64,000 nucleotides of DNA from Tachypleus tridentatus (lineage: Eukaryota; Arthropoda; Merostomata; Xiphosura; Limulidae), in contig NC_134825.1 in assembly GCF_004210375.1 (NCBI RefSeq), positions 8,990,001-9,054,000 on the forward strand. Reading direction: 5' to 3'. Position 1 is the first letter of the stretch; the number at the start of each line of letters is the position of its first letter. A program made the position numbers and the translations under genes. The notes under the pieces were generated by a model. That model was given only the letters and a program-made list of their open reading frames with translations, did no database searches and had not been told where the DNA came from. This document shows, piece by piece, positions 23,586-35,296 of this stretch.

Positions 23586-23862
23586 GGCCCCGCATGGCCA
23601 GGTGGGTTAAGGCGTGCGACTCGTAATCCGAGGGTCGCGGGTTCGCGCCCGAGTCGCGCTAAACATGCTCGCCCTCCCAGCCGTGGGGGTGTATAATGTG
23701 ACGGTCAATCCCACTATTCGTTGGTAAAAAAGTAGCCCAAGAGTTGGCGGTGGGTGGTGATGACTAGCTGCCTTCCCTCTAGTCTTACACTGCTAAATTA
23801 GGGACGGCTAGCACAGATAGCCCTCGAGTAGCTTTGTGCGAAATTCCCAAACAAACAAACAA
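23586..23862 (+). repeat. SINE, family A, young subfamily
   Basis: Full length from GGCCCCGCATGGCCAGGTGG to the ACAAACAAACAA tail. TCCAGTGTAGTA is repeated intact at 23574 and 23863. It lies only 36 bp from the opposite-strand SINE at 23311, so the two can form a long inverted repeat. Confidence 0.92.
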
Positions 23863-23953
23863 TCCAGTGTAGTAAAACGTTGTATTTGAGGTTAGGCTTA
23901 TATTTAGATGTGGAGTTTGGCGTTAAATCGTTGTATGTTGTTAAGTCTACACA

Positions 23954-24865
23954 TTACAAGTAAACGTGACTGCAACAACGTTGTAGGAAATAATAATGAA
24001 AAACTAATTTGTTGTTTTTACGTAGATTGGACTTCACATTATTTTCACGAAGTAATCTAAAATAACCCGACAAATGATAGAAGTTATTGAACACATTGTA
24101 AAAATAATAACTGTTACTATATTCCAACTTAAAAAGTAAATTAATAATATATAAAATCAAGTGCAGTGCTACAATATGCCCAAGATGGAAAGAACTGACG
24201 ATTTTTAGGCCTAACAAAAGTGATAAAACCCAGCTTAGATATTGTAAACCACTGAACTGAGCATCTAGTACTGCACTTTGAATACAGTTTGGCTGCCATA
24301 CAATCATTCCAGCTAATGATTTGTGGTATTGAACAAAAAGTATCTTTAGAAATAAGCTGTTATTCTTACACATGACTGAAATATACAATAAACGTTATTC
24401 AATCAATGTTGTTAAAGCCTAAATATCTAGCTAGTAGTAAAACAAAGAATATCCAGAAGTGAAGTTTGATAAATAAGAACGAAACAGTATTATACTATTA
24501 AACGCCATTAAAAGATCTGTATTATTAACGTTATGTAGTTTGTAATCCACAAAATTATATATATCATAAGGTATACAAATGTTCAATAGAGTTTTCACGG
24601 ATATTATATTATGTTGTGATATTCACACAAATAAAATATGCTACGCAAGTAGCATTCTGTCAGTTTGACGGGCCTTTCACTTTTACAAAAAACTAAAATA
24701 AAACTGTAGAATATATCCTGGTGGCAGATTTCTACATTTAAACATGCCGACCTTCTCATTTAAACAGGAATCAAATAGGGCACAAACAGTTGTCCTTTTC
24801 ATCATTATTCACTGAGAATAAAGAGGACAAGTATGAACAAATTACCAGATAATTTTAATTAGGTC
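23954..24865. other. AT-rich stretch with a 144-codon hydrophobic frame of doubtful meaning
   Basis: The minus-strand frame at 24388-23954 is the longest non-repeat open frame in the window. It is rich in Leu, Phe, Tyr, Asn and Ser as expected from AT-rich DNA, with no motif, splice context or paralogue that I recognise. I list it so that it can be checked, not as a gene. Confidence 0.2.
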
Positions 24866-24985
24866 TTGATACAACCACGTCACTATACATCTGTAGCCTG
24901 GGTTTAATATACAATGTGTTGTGTTGGTACAACCACGTCACTATACATCTGTAGCTTGGGTTTAATATACAATGTGTTGTGTTGG
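24866..24985. repeat. Direct duplication, 59 bp x 2
   Basis: TACAACCACGTCACTATACA, TCTGTAGC(C/T)TGGGTTTAAT and ATACAATGTGTTGTGTTGG occur twice in succession with one difference. Confidence 0.95.
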
Positions 24986-25144
24986 ATAACTGCCAATTCC
25001 CCCACCACACCGTTTTTGTGTTAAATGTAGTATTGTAGGGTTTCATGTGAACGCTTTAGAATTCATGGAATATTACTTCACTAATGTAAGTTGCATTAAT
25101 GTTCAGAAGCTTTAATGAATTAAATCCAGCTCAAACATTTTCAG

Positions 25145-25695
25145 TTATAATGTTTGAGCTAAAGTTTGAATTACACGTATTATGCATATTGTTTGAGCTA
25201 AAGTTTGAATCACACGTATTATGCATAATGTTTGAGCTAAAGTTTGAATTACACGTATTATGCATAATGTTTGAGCTAAAGTTTGAATCACACGTATTAT
25301 GCATAATGTTTGAGCTAAAGTTTGAATCACACGTATTATGCATAATGTTTGAGCTAAAGTTTGAATCACACGTATTATGCATAATGTTTGAGCTAAAGTT
25401 TGAATTACACGTATTATGCATAATGTTTGAGCTAAAGTTTGAATCACACGTATTATGCATAATGTTTGAGCTAAAGTTTGAATTACACGTATTATGCATA
25501 ATGTTTGAGCTAAAGTTTGAATCACACGTATTATGCATAATGTTTGAGCTAAAGTTTGAATTACACGTATTATGCATAATGTTTGAGCTAAAGTTTGAAT
25601 CACACGTATTATGCATAATGTTTGAGCTAAAGTTTGAATCACACGTATTATGCATAATGTTTGAGCTAAAGTTTGAATTACACGTATTATGCATA
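25145..25695. repeat. Minisatellite, unit 39 bp, 14 copies
   Basis: The unit is ATAATGTTTGAGCTAAAGTT plus TGAAT(C/T)ACACGTATTATGC. Since 39 is divisible by three, one plus-strand and two minus-strand frames remain open for about 200 codons (for example FELKFESHVLCIM repeated). Three simultaneous open frames with a perfectly periodic product show that these are repeat artefacts. The only common variant is ATTACACG versus ATCACACG. Confidence 0.96.
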
Positions 25696-26159
25696 TACTG
25701 ACCTCGATGGTAACACGAAAAGATTTTAAAAAAATTTTGTTTGTATGGGACATCATTTAAGTATGGAATCCGAAACGTTGTCAGTTGAAAAAACATGTTA
25801 AGGACGTTGCGGTTGCTATTTACAAGTATAACTTATATACTTGCTTCATTTCTATACTAGTTTAACCACACAACCATCGTGTTACAAACTGTTGATTTTA
25901 AGTTGTTTCCTAAATTTATTAATATTTCGAACAATATAAAATATACATTTATAAAGAAAACAAAAAATCCAAGAGAAAATCAGGTTACATACTTTGAAGA
26001 AAAATAAAAAGTTAGGTAACAAGACACTTAATCAAGTGTTCAGAATTACGTTTTCCTCAGGCTATCAGCAGTTTACATACATTTCTGTTTTCCTGTCTCT
26101 CTCTTTCGTGTTTTTGTAATAGTTCTAGTTCGCACCTACGAAAAATTAAAAACTATTTG
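25696..26159. other. Intergenic stretch, nothing recognised
   Basis: AT-rich, without a repeat array or coding signature. Confidence 0.4.
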
Positions 26160-26252
26160 TTTGTTTTATTTGGAATTAAGCACAAACTACACAATGGTCT
26201 ATCTGTGCTCCGCCTATCGCGGGTATCGAAGCCCGGTATTTACCGAATGGAA
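26160..26252 (-). repeat. SINE, family B
   Basis: TTTGTTTGTTTTATTTGGAA, TTAAGCACAAACTACACAAT, then CCGCCTATCGCGGGTATCGA and AGCCCGGT match the minus-strand tail and B-box region. Confidence 0.7.
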
Positions 26253-26468
26253 GGCTAGAAACTACTTGTGCATCACGAAAAGATATTAAAGCTTCAAGAT
26301 AAACAAATCTAAACTTTTGTTCTTACGCCAAACCACCAAAACAAATTACTACTGTTGACATGTTGATGATAAATGAATTTGAACAGAGGCTCGAATAAAA
26401 CTAAACAGCTTGTTATTAATAATGACGTCACTGTTAAACAATCGGAGAGGTTCTTGTTTCAACCAGTT

Positions 26469-26612
26469 TTCTTACAAACTGACCACAATAAGATCTTACA
26501 AACTGACCACGATAAGATCTTACAAACTAACCACGATAAGATCTTACAAACTGACCACAATAAGATCTTACAAACTGACCATGATAAGATCTTACAAACT
26601 GACCATGATAAG
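26469..26612. repeat. Minisatellite, unit 24 bp, 6 copies
   Basis: The unit is CTTACAAACTGACCACGATA plus AGAT, with CACAATAAG and CATGATAAG variants. Divisibility by three leaves two plus-strand frames open across it. Confidence 0.93.
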
Positions 26613-27169
26613 CTACATCTTCGCAATGAGAAGGCTCAAGAAGTCATCTGACATGTCACATGAACAGTTTACTTTGCACAGGAAGATATAAGAAAAGTCA
26701 TACAAAGTAAATGCTTGGTGTTTCTGTACTCCAGGCACTGATAATAAAATCAAGTTCACCATGATCCAGCCAAAAGACAAGATGATGCCGTTATTCATCT
26801 CCAAAATTACGATGTTAACATCGCAGTTTTTAGAAAGCTGACACACATAAAAAGAAGAATAGCCAGAGATGAGGTAACGTGAGTCGCCAATTGAACGTTC
26901 AGCTACTGCGTATAGGAGTACTGTTCAGAAGACGACAAGCATGATCCTAAAACATCTTCTAATATAAGCCAATCTGATCCATAATTTGACAGAAGTCTGT
27001 GTGTGTGTGTGAGAGAGAGAGTGTGTATCCTATTATAATGTTGAACCATTGTGCCGATTGTTACCAAACTGTGAATGCTTAGGGGTTCCAGAAGAGAAAA
27101 TAGCGATATGGGAGAGGCATTCGCATCTGAACCCAGCTGTTATATCACCTCCAAGGCCGAGATCCCTGA
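26613..27169. other. Intergenic stretch with a short GT/GA microsatellite
   Basis: A (GT)n(GA)n tract lies at about 26998-27025. A 50-codon plus-strand frame (26700-26842) has no motif. Confidence 0.4.
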
Positions 27170-27265
27170 TGTATTCCCCAAGCGTTGAATGGGTAAGTCA
27201 GCTCAACTTCCAACCTAAGGGTCACAGGTTCGAATCTTTGTCAATAAACACGCTCGCCCTATAAG
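27170..27265 (+). repeat. SINE, family A, degenerate 5' part
   Basis: GTTGAATGGGTAAGTCAGCT, CTAAGGGTCACAGGTTCGAA and CACGCTCGCCCT parallel the head of family A, with large divergence. The body is missing. Confidence 0.5.
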
Positions 27266-28034
27266 GACCATCTATCTGGATGTAAATATTCTTGGCTAAA
27301 ACAAAGTATCCTAGCGACTGACCTTAGAACTATATGGGATTAAGATCGAACAAAGAAGAAGCTAGGCCTAATTGAAATCATGGTCATATTGAGATTAATA
27401 TCTGTTTTAATGCGTAGTTATCGTGGCAAATTCCTCAACGCAACAAAAGTAAGTAATGTTTCATTATCTATAGTTCTTTTATAGATATTTTATAACCTCG
27501 TCAGTTGTAACGAATTTAGTTGAAATTCAGGATTATAAGAGGCTTTAATAATATAAATGATGTGTGAACTTTTAATATTAAACCTCTATATATGAATTTG
27601 AAATCGATTTTCCGATTGTTTAAAGTGCATTACAAAATGTTACAATTTTATCCATCTTTATATCAGAAGATAGACTACGTTCAGAACTGTTTGCATGTAG
27701 TAAACTAAATCAGGCACGCCATTTGATGGTAATGTAAAAAACATTAAAAGTGTTTATCTCTTCTCCAAAGGAGGTCTAAGTAGAATCTGACCACCCGGGT
27801 TAAGCTGAACACGATCGAACTCAGATCTACACGGACACACAGATCTTCTACGAAGCATAACAATTTTTCTTTTTTTTAAGTATTATTAAAATTTCTCAAG
27901 GATAGTTTCATGCATATTTCTCACATATTTTTCAACTAATGAACTCTGGATTAGTTTAAACCAAAACACAAAAATGAATTTATAATTTATGTACAGCTCG
28001 AGATGTTGTCAATAGCAAACTTTATCCTAAAAAT
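27266..28034. other. AT-rich stretch, nothing recognised
   Basis: No exon, array or transposon signature was seen. Confidence 0.4.
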
Positions 28035-28037
28035 TTG

Positions 28038-28365
28038 GTTTGTTTTGAATTTCGCGCAAAGCTACACGAGGCCTAACTGCATTAGGCGTCCCTAATTTAG
28101 AAATGTAAGACTATAGGGAAGGCAGCTAGTCATAACCACCTACTGCCAACTCTTGGGCTACTCTTTTACCAACGAATAGTGGGATTGACCGTCACATTAT
28201 AACGCCACCAACTCTGGGCTACTCATTTACCAACGATTTGTAGGTCCTGGGTGGTAGTGACTAGCTGCCTTCCCTCTAGTCTTACAGTTCTAAGTTAGGG
28301 ACGGCCAATGCAGATCGCCCTCGAGTAGCTTTGCGTGAAATTAAAAACAAACAAACAAACACATA
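28038..28365. repeat. Fold-back pair of truncated family A SINEs
   Basis: 28038-28205 is a minus-strand copy lacking its head (GAATTTCGCGCAAAGCTACA to GACCGTCACATTATAACGCC). 28245-28365 is a plus-strand copy of the same body (GGGTGGTAGTGACTAGCTGC to AAACAAACAAACAAAC). A short extra minus-strand piece, CCAACTCTGGGCTACTC, sits between them. The two arms are complementary, so the locus can form a hairpin. Confidence 0.8.
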
Positions 28366-28929
28366 TCTCATTAATTTACTGTATTTCTAAATACACTACA
28401 GCATTTACAACTTTAACTATTATAATACTTTACGCATTTCCTGTTCTGCCAGCACGAACAACTAGAAAGGCCGACCTTTGTTATAATAATAATAAACATT
28501 TTAAAAACATACATTGTAAACACACAGTACAGTTGTGAAATGTATTGTATTAATTGGCTAAAGAACGCACTGGCATGTCTTAATCACCGTGTGACGCATG
28601 AAAAAATATTTCATGATTAACACTAGTACCATGGCCAGAATTGTCACACAGTGCCTGAAGCCAGTCCTTGAAGGAGAGTGACAGTATGTGCTGAGTGGTC
28701 CGAGAGATTTATATGAGTGAGCACGAGGGACCACAAGCAGTTCGTGTTTTCTGAGAGTTTGAGAGACACTTAATTCTGTGTGTAAATAGAACAATTTACT
28801 TTTTTTAATACACACTTCTGAAGTGTCCGACAACACTTCTCCCTTGGCTGTTTCTATGTAAACATTTGAAAATCGAATCAAGTTTGCATTACTACAAGAA
28901 ACATGTCATGATTCAGGAGGCATTGTCTT
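28366..28929. other. Intergenic stretch with a 107-codon minus-strand frame of doubtful meaning
   Basis: The frame at 28881-28558 has no recognised motif, splice context or paralogue. Nothing else was seen. Confidence 0.25.
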
Positions 28930-30632
28930 AAATAAGGATGAATTCGTGTTATATACCACTGGATGAATTCGTGTTATATATCACTGGATGAACTAATGTT
29001 ATATACGACTGGATGAATTCGTGTTATATACCACTGGATGAATTCATGTTATACACCACTGGATGAACTAATGTTATATACCACTGGATGAATTCGTGTT
29101 ATATATCACTGGATGAACTAATGTTATATACCACTGGATGAATTCGTGTTATATACCACTGGATGAATTCGTGTTATATACCACTGGATTTCATATACAC
29201 CACTGGATGAACCAATGTTATATACCACTGGATGAATTCGTGTTATATACCACTGGATGAATTCGTGTTATATATCACTGGATGAACTAATGTTATATAC
29301 CACTGGATGAATTCGTGTTATATACCACTGGATGAATTCATGTTATACACCACTGGATGAACTAATGTTATATACCACTGGATGAATTCGTGTTATATAC
29401 CACTGGATGAACTAATGTTATATATCACTGGATGAACTAATGTTATATACCACTGGATGAATTCGTGTTATATACCACTGGATGAATTCGTGTTATATAT
29501 CACTGGATGAACTAATGTTATATACCACTGGATGAATTCGTGTTATATACCACTGGATGAATTCGTGTTATATACCACTGGATGAATTCATGTTATACAC
29601 CACTGGATGAACTAATGTTATATACCACTGGATGAACTAATGTTATATACCACTGGATGAACTAATGTTATATACCACTGGATGAATTCATGTTATATAC
29701 CACTGGATGAACTAATGTTATATACCACTGGATGAATTTGTGTTATACACCACTGGATGAACTAATGTTATATACCACTGGATGAATTCATGTTATACAC
29801 CACTGGATGAACTAATGTTATATACCACTGGATGAACTAATGTTATATACCACTGGATGAATTCATGTTATATACCACTGGATGAACTAATGTTATATAC
29901 CACTGGATGAACTAATGTTATATACCACTGGATGAACTAATGTTATATACCACTGGATGAATTCATGTTATATACCACTGGATGAACTAATGTTATATAC
30001 CACTGGATGAATTCATGTTATACACCACTGGATGAACTAATGTTATATACCACTGGATGAATTCGTGTTATATACCACTGGATGAATTCGTGTTATATAC
30101 CACTGGATGAACTAATGTTATATACCACTGGATGAACTAATGTTATATACCACTGGATGAATTCATGTTATATACCACTGGATGAACTAATGTTATATAC
30201 CACTGGATGAACTAATGTTATATACCACTGGATGAATTCGTGTTATATACCACTGGATGAACTAATGTTATATACCACTGGATGAACTAATGTTATATAC
30301 CACTGGATGAACTAATGTTATACACCACTGGATGAACTAATGTTATATACCACTGGATGAACTAATGTTATATACCACTGGATGAATTCATGTTATATAC
30401 CACTGGATGAACTAATGTTATATACCACTGGATGAACTAATGTTATATACCACTGGATGAATTCATGTTATATACCACTGGATGAACTAATGTTATTTAC
30501 CACTGGATGAACTAATGTTATATACTACTGGATGAACTAATGTTATACACCACTGGATGAACTAATGTTATATACTACTGGATGAACTAATGTTATATAC
30601 TACTGGATGAACTAATGTTATATACCACTGGA
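28930..30632. repeat. Large minisatellite, unit 25 bp, about 68 copies
   Basis: Two main 25-bp variants are mixed: GAATTC(G/A)TGTTATATACC plus ACTGGAT, and GAACTAATGTTATATACC plus ACTGGAT. The GAATTCG version is common in the left third, and the GAACTAA version dominates the right. A single irregular unit (TTTCATATACACCACTGGAT) lies near 29185. Units abut directly without spacers. Confidence 0.97.
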
Positions 30633-31254
30633 TTTATGTGCCTCACTCAACGTGAAATTCCTCCTTATACAGAGATTCTTCAACTCTAGGAAGATTGTAC
30701 TTTGGAAGGTACAACATCATAACAAAGAAGGAATTATGTTATCTTAAGTATATTATATTAGTTGTCATTGTAACGTAAGTCGTGTATCATAGAAACGTAG
30801 AAAATCAAACCTTATTAAATCGAAATAAAAAAACTAGTGCACAGTAGTGGTGTGACTAGAACGTAATTGATGTACATTATATGAACGGGTGTGGTGTCTT
30901 ATACACATCACCCAAATGCTTCCTTTAATAAGGGTGGAGTATAGAATGCTAGTTAATTATTAACTGCTGCAAACGGATTTCAATTAATAATTCTTTGATT
31001 CACTAATAGTGTTCCAATTGTAGAAGCTAACTGATTGGTTCGGATGAAAAATTCGGTCAACTTCTTACTCGTGTTCTGTAACTACCGGAGGTAAAAAATC
31101 TGTTATTGTTTCAAATCTAAACATTTCCTGGATATCCCACGTAAAATATAAATACTATATTGTCTGTTTCACAGACCTGATAATGTAAATTAACAGAAAC
31201 AAATTGACTCTCATTTCCTGGAGTGAAATTATTTTTGTGTTATTATCGTACTGT
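30633..31254. other. Intergenic stretch, nothing recognised
   Basis: AT-rich, with no coding or repeat signature. Confidence 0.4.
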
Positions 31255-31265
31255 ACTATCAACCA

Positions 31266-31533
31266 GGCCTGGCATGGCCAAGCGCGTAAGGCGTGCGACT
31301 CGTAATCCGAGGGTCGCGGGTTCGCGCCCGCGTCGCGCTAAATATGCTCGCCCTCTCAGCCGTGGGGGTGTATAATGTGACGGTCAATCCCACTATTCGT
31401 TGGTAAAAGAGTAGCCCAAGAGTTGGCGGTGGGTGGTGATGACTAGCTGCCTTCCCTCTAGTCTTACACTGCTAAATTAGGGACGGCTAGCACAGATAGC
31501 CCTCGAGTAGCTTTGTGCGAAATTCCAAAACAA
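31266..31533 (+). repeat. SINE, family A, young subfamily, perfect target-site duplication
   Basis: It begins GGCCTGGCATGGCCAAGCGC and ends AATTCCAAAACAA. ACTATCAACCA is intact on both sides (31255-31265 and 31534-31544). Confidence 0.93.
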
Positions 31534-31699
31534 ACTATCAACCAACAACGAACAAACCTTCTTAATGCTCGAAAGCATCAGAGACTGTGAGTTATGTTTC
31601 TGTAAAAAGAAACTATCCTCACCAATAGATAAACCATTCAAGATCTTTCCTTTTAAATCATTCTAATGATCATTTATCTTCTTCCAATAATTCTCACAA

Positions 31700-31872
31700 A
31701 GGTTCAGTGGGAAATGTCTAAAATTATGGTTTCGATCTCTGCGTTGAGCAAAACCAATTAGGCCAGTTTGTAACCTTGTAATTTATTTTGAATGAGTCTT
31801 CCCATGGTTCAACGGGAAACGCTTTAAATTTGGCGTTCGATCTCTGTGATGGACAGAGACAGATTAGTATTC
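31700..31872 (+). repeat. Two family B SINE fragments in tandem
   Basis: GGTTCAGTGGGAAATGTCTA with GGTTTCGATCTCTGCG, and about 100 bp later GGTTCAACGGGAAACGCTTT with GTTCGATCTCTGTGATGG, are two diverged heads of the same family. Confidence 0.5.
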
Positions 31873-32314
31873 AAACTGCTTTTTAAATCGAGTTTTATGT
31901 TTGATTTGATTTTAACAACGATTATATTGTAGACATTAATACAGTTATAATATTTATACTTTCATGTTGTTATTACGTTTCATTTTGATGAAATGTGAAT
32001 GATTTTATAAAAACAAAATGTTTTATCCATTTTTGATCAACACTCAAGACACGGTTGTGTGTCTTGTAACAACAAAACAACAACAGGACATACAGTGTAT
32101 TATGAACATGGATGATACTTTAGCTATTTTCCACCTTCCTCAGCTCGGACTGTATTAATCCAAACACATATTTTCAGTGGATGCACTATATTACAACGTT
32201 ATTTCACATACCAAATTTCAAGACAATCCATTGAGAAATAGCTGAAATACGTTTCCAATTTTGATTGGGTTCCTACCCCACTTTTTGTCTTCGCACCAAA
32301 TGTATATGTGTGTG
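31873..32314. other. AT-rich stretch, nothing recognised
   Basis: No exon or repeat signature was found. Confidence 0.4.
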
Positions 32315-32430
32315 TTTTTTCTTAAAAGGAAAGCCACATCAGGCTAACTGCTGAGTCCACTAAGGGGAATCGAATCCCTGATTTTAGCGTTGTAAATCCT
32401 TAGACTTACTATTGTATCAGTGGGGGCGTC
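32315..32430 (-). repeat. SINE, family C
   Basis: TTTTTTCTTAAAAGGAAAGC, CACATCAGGCTAACTGCTGA, GTCCACTAAGGGGAATCGAA and TTTAGCGTTGTAAATCC define a tRNA-like element related to family B but with a distinct AAAGCCACATC(A/G)GGC tail. Another copy is at 42495. Confidence 0.65.
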
Positions 32431-33265
32431 AAATGTATGGAGAATTTATTTAATAAAAAACAAACTTTTCCTTTATACATTTTTTTTTAATTTGGCACAC
32501 TGATAGATCTTTACAATATACAATTAAAACTCTCAATTGGTTTAACTAAAAACAACGTGTGTAAAATTATTCAGCAACAATCGTTCACATTTAACAAAAA
32601 TTTGTGCTCATGCCCACGCAAAAAGTCATGTGAGCTATCAGTCTAACATTTTTATTACAGATTCACATAAGAATAAAAGTGAACCGGTTTTAATGTTTTG
32701 TCATTCGGATTAAAGATGACTGATTTAGAGCAGCAAAACTATATGGTAAAAGGACGTGCATGTACATAAGTACTGGTTAAGCCAAGCAAACTAGGGTAGC
32801 AGTTTCTAACTAAGTTTTCAAAAGAATCATACGGGTTGACAGTTATTGTTGATTATTCATTGTCGACTTTCAGCATACATTTTCTAGATTTTATCAAATT
32901 ATCCTACTTAAAGAACGTTTCGCGCCACGTGATATAAGCTTAAGCAATTAGCATAAATACTGATGTTTGATACGGCTGTACCGCTTGCAAGAAGGCGATG
33001 ACAAGAAACTGTTGATCTAAATTCCACGGCGTTCGTATAAAGGAGGTTATCCACTGTTTTATAGAAGAAACACTATCACCAAGTATTTTAAAGAATCTGG
33101 TTGGTTATATAAAATATAGGTCTGTTCTAAACAATAAGGTTGCGATCCTGAAGCTAATGTTACTATCGAGTGTCACATTATTACTTCTTGTTGTTTGTTG
33201 TTGTGTGTTGACAGAAAGTCATAATATCTAATCAAAAACACGATAGGTGTGAAAAAAGTGGAGAT
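32431..33265. other. AT-rich stretch, nothing recognised
   Basis: No coding or repeat signature was recognised. Confidence 0.4.
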
Positions 33266-33478
33266 GGGTACAAAGATATCATACGACAGCCAAAACCACA
33301 TCACTAGTTAAAGTTAGTTTACACGGTATATGTATTTTAAGAATTGTAGATGTGGTTACTGTATGTACTGATATTACAAGTTGTGTCAATTTTAACACAT
33401 TTTATTGGCTGTCGTGTACTTCAAACCTCCGTGTTACCTACATAAAGAATATAATGCATTGTGTTTATAGTTGACGTA
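33266..33478. repeat. Dispersed 213-bp repeat, copy 1
   Basis: It is nearly identical to 37764-37977 in the same orientation. Shared blocks are GGGTACAAAGAT, TACGACAGC, AAAGTTAGTTTACACGGTAT, GTGGTTACTGTATGTACTGA and CTACATAAAGAATATAATG. TACGACAGCCAA near the left end pairs with TTGGCTGTCGTGTA near the right, so the unit is hairpin-capable and may be a MITE. No coding capacity. Confidence 0.85.
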
Positions 33479-34005
33479 AGTGTTGAAATCAGTTTTGCTA
33501 AATATAGTCCTCCTCAATTATATCCTTTAAAAGAAAGAATGAAAACGCAGTTAATAAACCTTGTTACTTCTTATGGCTCTAACCTGCCATCTGTAGTTTA
33601 AACAAAACAACTGAAAAACATTCCACAAAACCTGTTCAAATTATTTCAAACATTATTAGGGAAAAGGCAACAGTCATGCACATTCCCAGTGTTTATTAAT
33701 TTCGACAGAATAAGATAATATCTAATTTATTACATCTAAGACTTGATGAGACTATTACAGGTTAGGGTCCCTAAAACACAAGCAATTTGTGTAACATTAC
33801 GGCTTGGCAACTAGGAGCAGTTTAAGTTTCGTTACGTATGAACAGGGGCATAATTTAAGCGCGTAAGCCTAGAGGGAGAAACAGTTAAAATTTATATATG
33901 CTAAAAGTAATGATTTTTTTATAAAAGAGTTCATGTTTCAAATCAAAATAAAATTAAGTTTCATTTTTTTCAAAAGTTAAGAAAGAAAATTTTAAGTAGA
34001 ATTAC

Positions 34006-34255
34006 AATCCGTCTGGGAGTGACCCAAAGGATAGTATGTCGGGCTGTTGATCCAAATGTCCATGGTTAACGTTCCATTGTTGCAAAATTGCGCTCCATTA
34101 TGAGAGCAACGGTGAAATCTCCATGTTCGATTAGAGTAGCCCAACAGTTGGCGGTGGGTGCTGTTGACTGGCTGCCTTCTCTCTAACCTATCAGTTCAAA
34201 ATTAGGAACGGTTAGCGCAGATAGCTCTCGCGCAAGAATTTGAAACCAACAAAGA
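34006..34255 (+). repeat. SINE-like element with a different head and the family A body
   Basis: The right half (AGTAGCCCAACAGTTGGCGG, TGGCTGCCTTCTCTCTAACC, GGAACGGTTAGCGCAGATAG) is the family A body. The left half, from GTCTGGGAGTGACCCAAAGG, does not resemble the family A head. It may be a third family sharing a central domain. Confidence 0.6.
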
Positions 34256-34380
34256 AGTCTGATTTAAATTCTGCACGTGTCTTTGTAACTTACAATTAGA
34301 AGTAATTATTATTTTAAATGTGTAATAGGAAAGCAAGTTGATTGTGGAATAGGTGTTGACTAGTTACTGGTTTAATCATA

Positions 34381-34411
34381 CTATATATATATATATGTAT
34401 ATATATATATT
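34381..34411. repeat. (TA)n microsatellite
   Basis: TATATATATATATG followed by TATATATATATAT. Confidence 0.95.
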
Positions 34412-34699
34412 TGCTTCAACAAAACAGGCATATTAAATAGATTATATTGTTTTTGATATTGTTATCTGTACCATGCGTCACAAACAAACCGCAGGATAGA
34501 TTATTGAATAAAAACACATAATGAGATAGGCGATAGCGTACCACCTAGTGGTGCGTATCAGCACTAGACGCTAATAACTCTGGAATAACTTCACAATCTT
34601 TGTGTAAATAAATACCGCCCAGGATTTCTCACTAAATTCGTGACAATGTATGACATTTTTTATCAGAAGAGGAAGTACTGGTTGTCTGGAGACTCGAAA

Positions 34700-34761
34700 A
34701 CCCGTGGGGCTAGACAAATAAGTATTATTAACCCGTGGGGCTAGACAAATAAGTATTATTT
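34700..34761. repeat. Direct duplication, about 31 bp x 2
   Basis: AACCCGTGGGGCTAGACAAA plus TAAGTATTATT occurs twice in succession. Confidence 0.9.
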
Positions 34762-35190
34762 CTCCAAGTGACACGTCAAAGAGTGCCACCAATGAAGAAC
34801 CGTTAATGTAACGATATCTAGTTTTATATTTTCTTTCTTATATGCTGTTAATGAACAAGTTTGTAGTGAAATCATTTTAATATTAAACTCGTACAAATCA
34901 GGAAGTATGCAAAATGTAACCACTGGTATCACATGTACGACACATAATAGATGTGTGAGAACATACTCTAAACGACAGTTTTGCCTTTTGTAGATCAAAT
35001 ACATAAATTCAATTTACATTTAATCTTTTAACTAGTTGTTGTTTGGCCTTAACCTCCACTGGTATTACAAACATTTTCTGTTTTCGTGCTTTTATCTAAG
35101 ATATTATCAGTTGTTACTTACGTTATCAGAAATAAGATGGGAATTAATCCATATTAAAATACGAGAGTTCCGAGAATAAGCGTAACTTAC

Positions 35191-35296
35191 CACCGTGAAT
35201 GAGACCCTTGGAAATGTTCGGAGTCAAGAGAAATGTGAGAAAAGTAGTTAGTGCGAGACGTGATACAAGCCCGGTTATACTGCTATTCGTTGCCAT
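35191..35296 (-). CDS. Candidate first coding exon encoding a signal peptide
   Basis: On the minus strand, the ATG at 35296 opens a 35-codon frame that ends at a consensus donor (GGTG|GTAAGT) at 35191/35190, leaving phase 1. The peptide has an N-terminal MATNSSITGLVSR, a hydrophobic core LALTTFLTFLL, then TPNISKG, which is the shape of a secretory signal or signal anchor. Local GC is well above the surroundings, as expected around a 5' exon. The frame stays open upstream without another ATG, so the ATG at 35296 is the natural start. Later exons would lie at lower coordinates or beyond a long intron and were not found. No family is recognised. Seen: ATG, hydrophobic core and donor. Inferred: a secreted or membrane protein gene. 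Confidence 0.4.

Noticed and set aside
23954-24388. 144-codon minus-strand frame as a membrane protein
   Set aside because: Hydrophobic composition follows from AT-rich DNA; no motif, paralogue or splice context.
25099-25796. Three overlapping frames of about 200 codons each, on both strands
   Set aside because: They are produced by the 39-bp minisatellite, whose length is a multiple of three; the products are perfectly periodic and three frames are open at once.
28930-30632. CRISPR-like appearance of many short repeats
   Set aside because: Units abut with no spacers, the genome is eukaryotic and no cas-like gene is present; it is a minisatellite.
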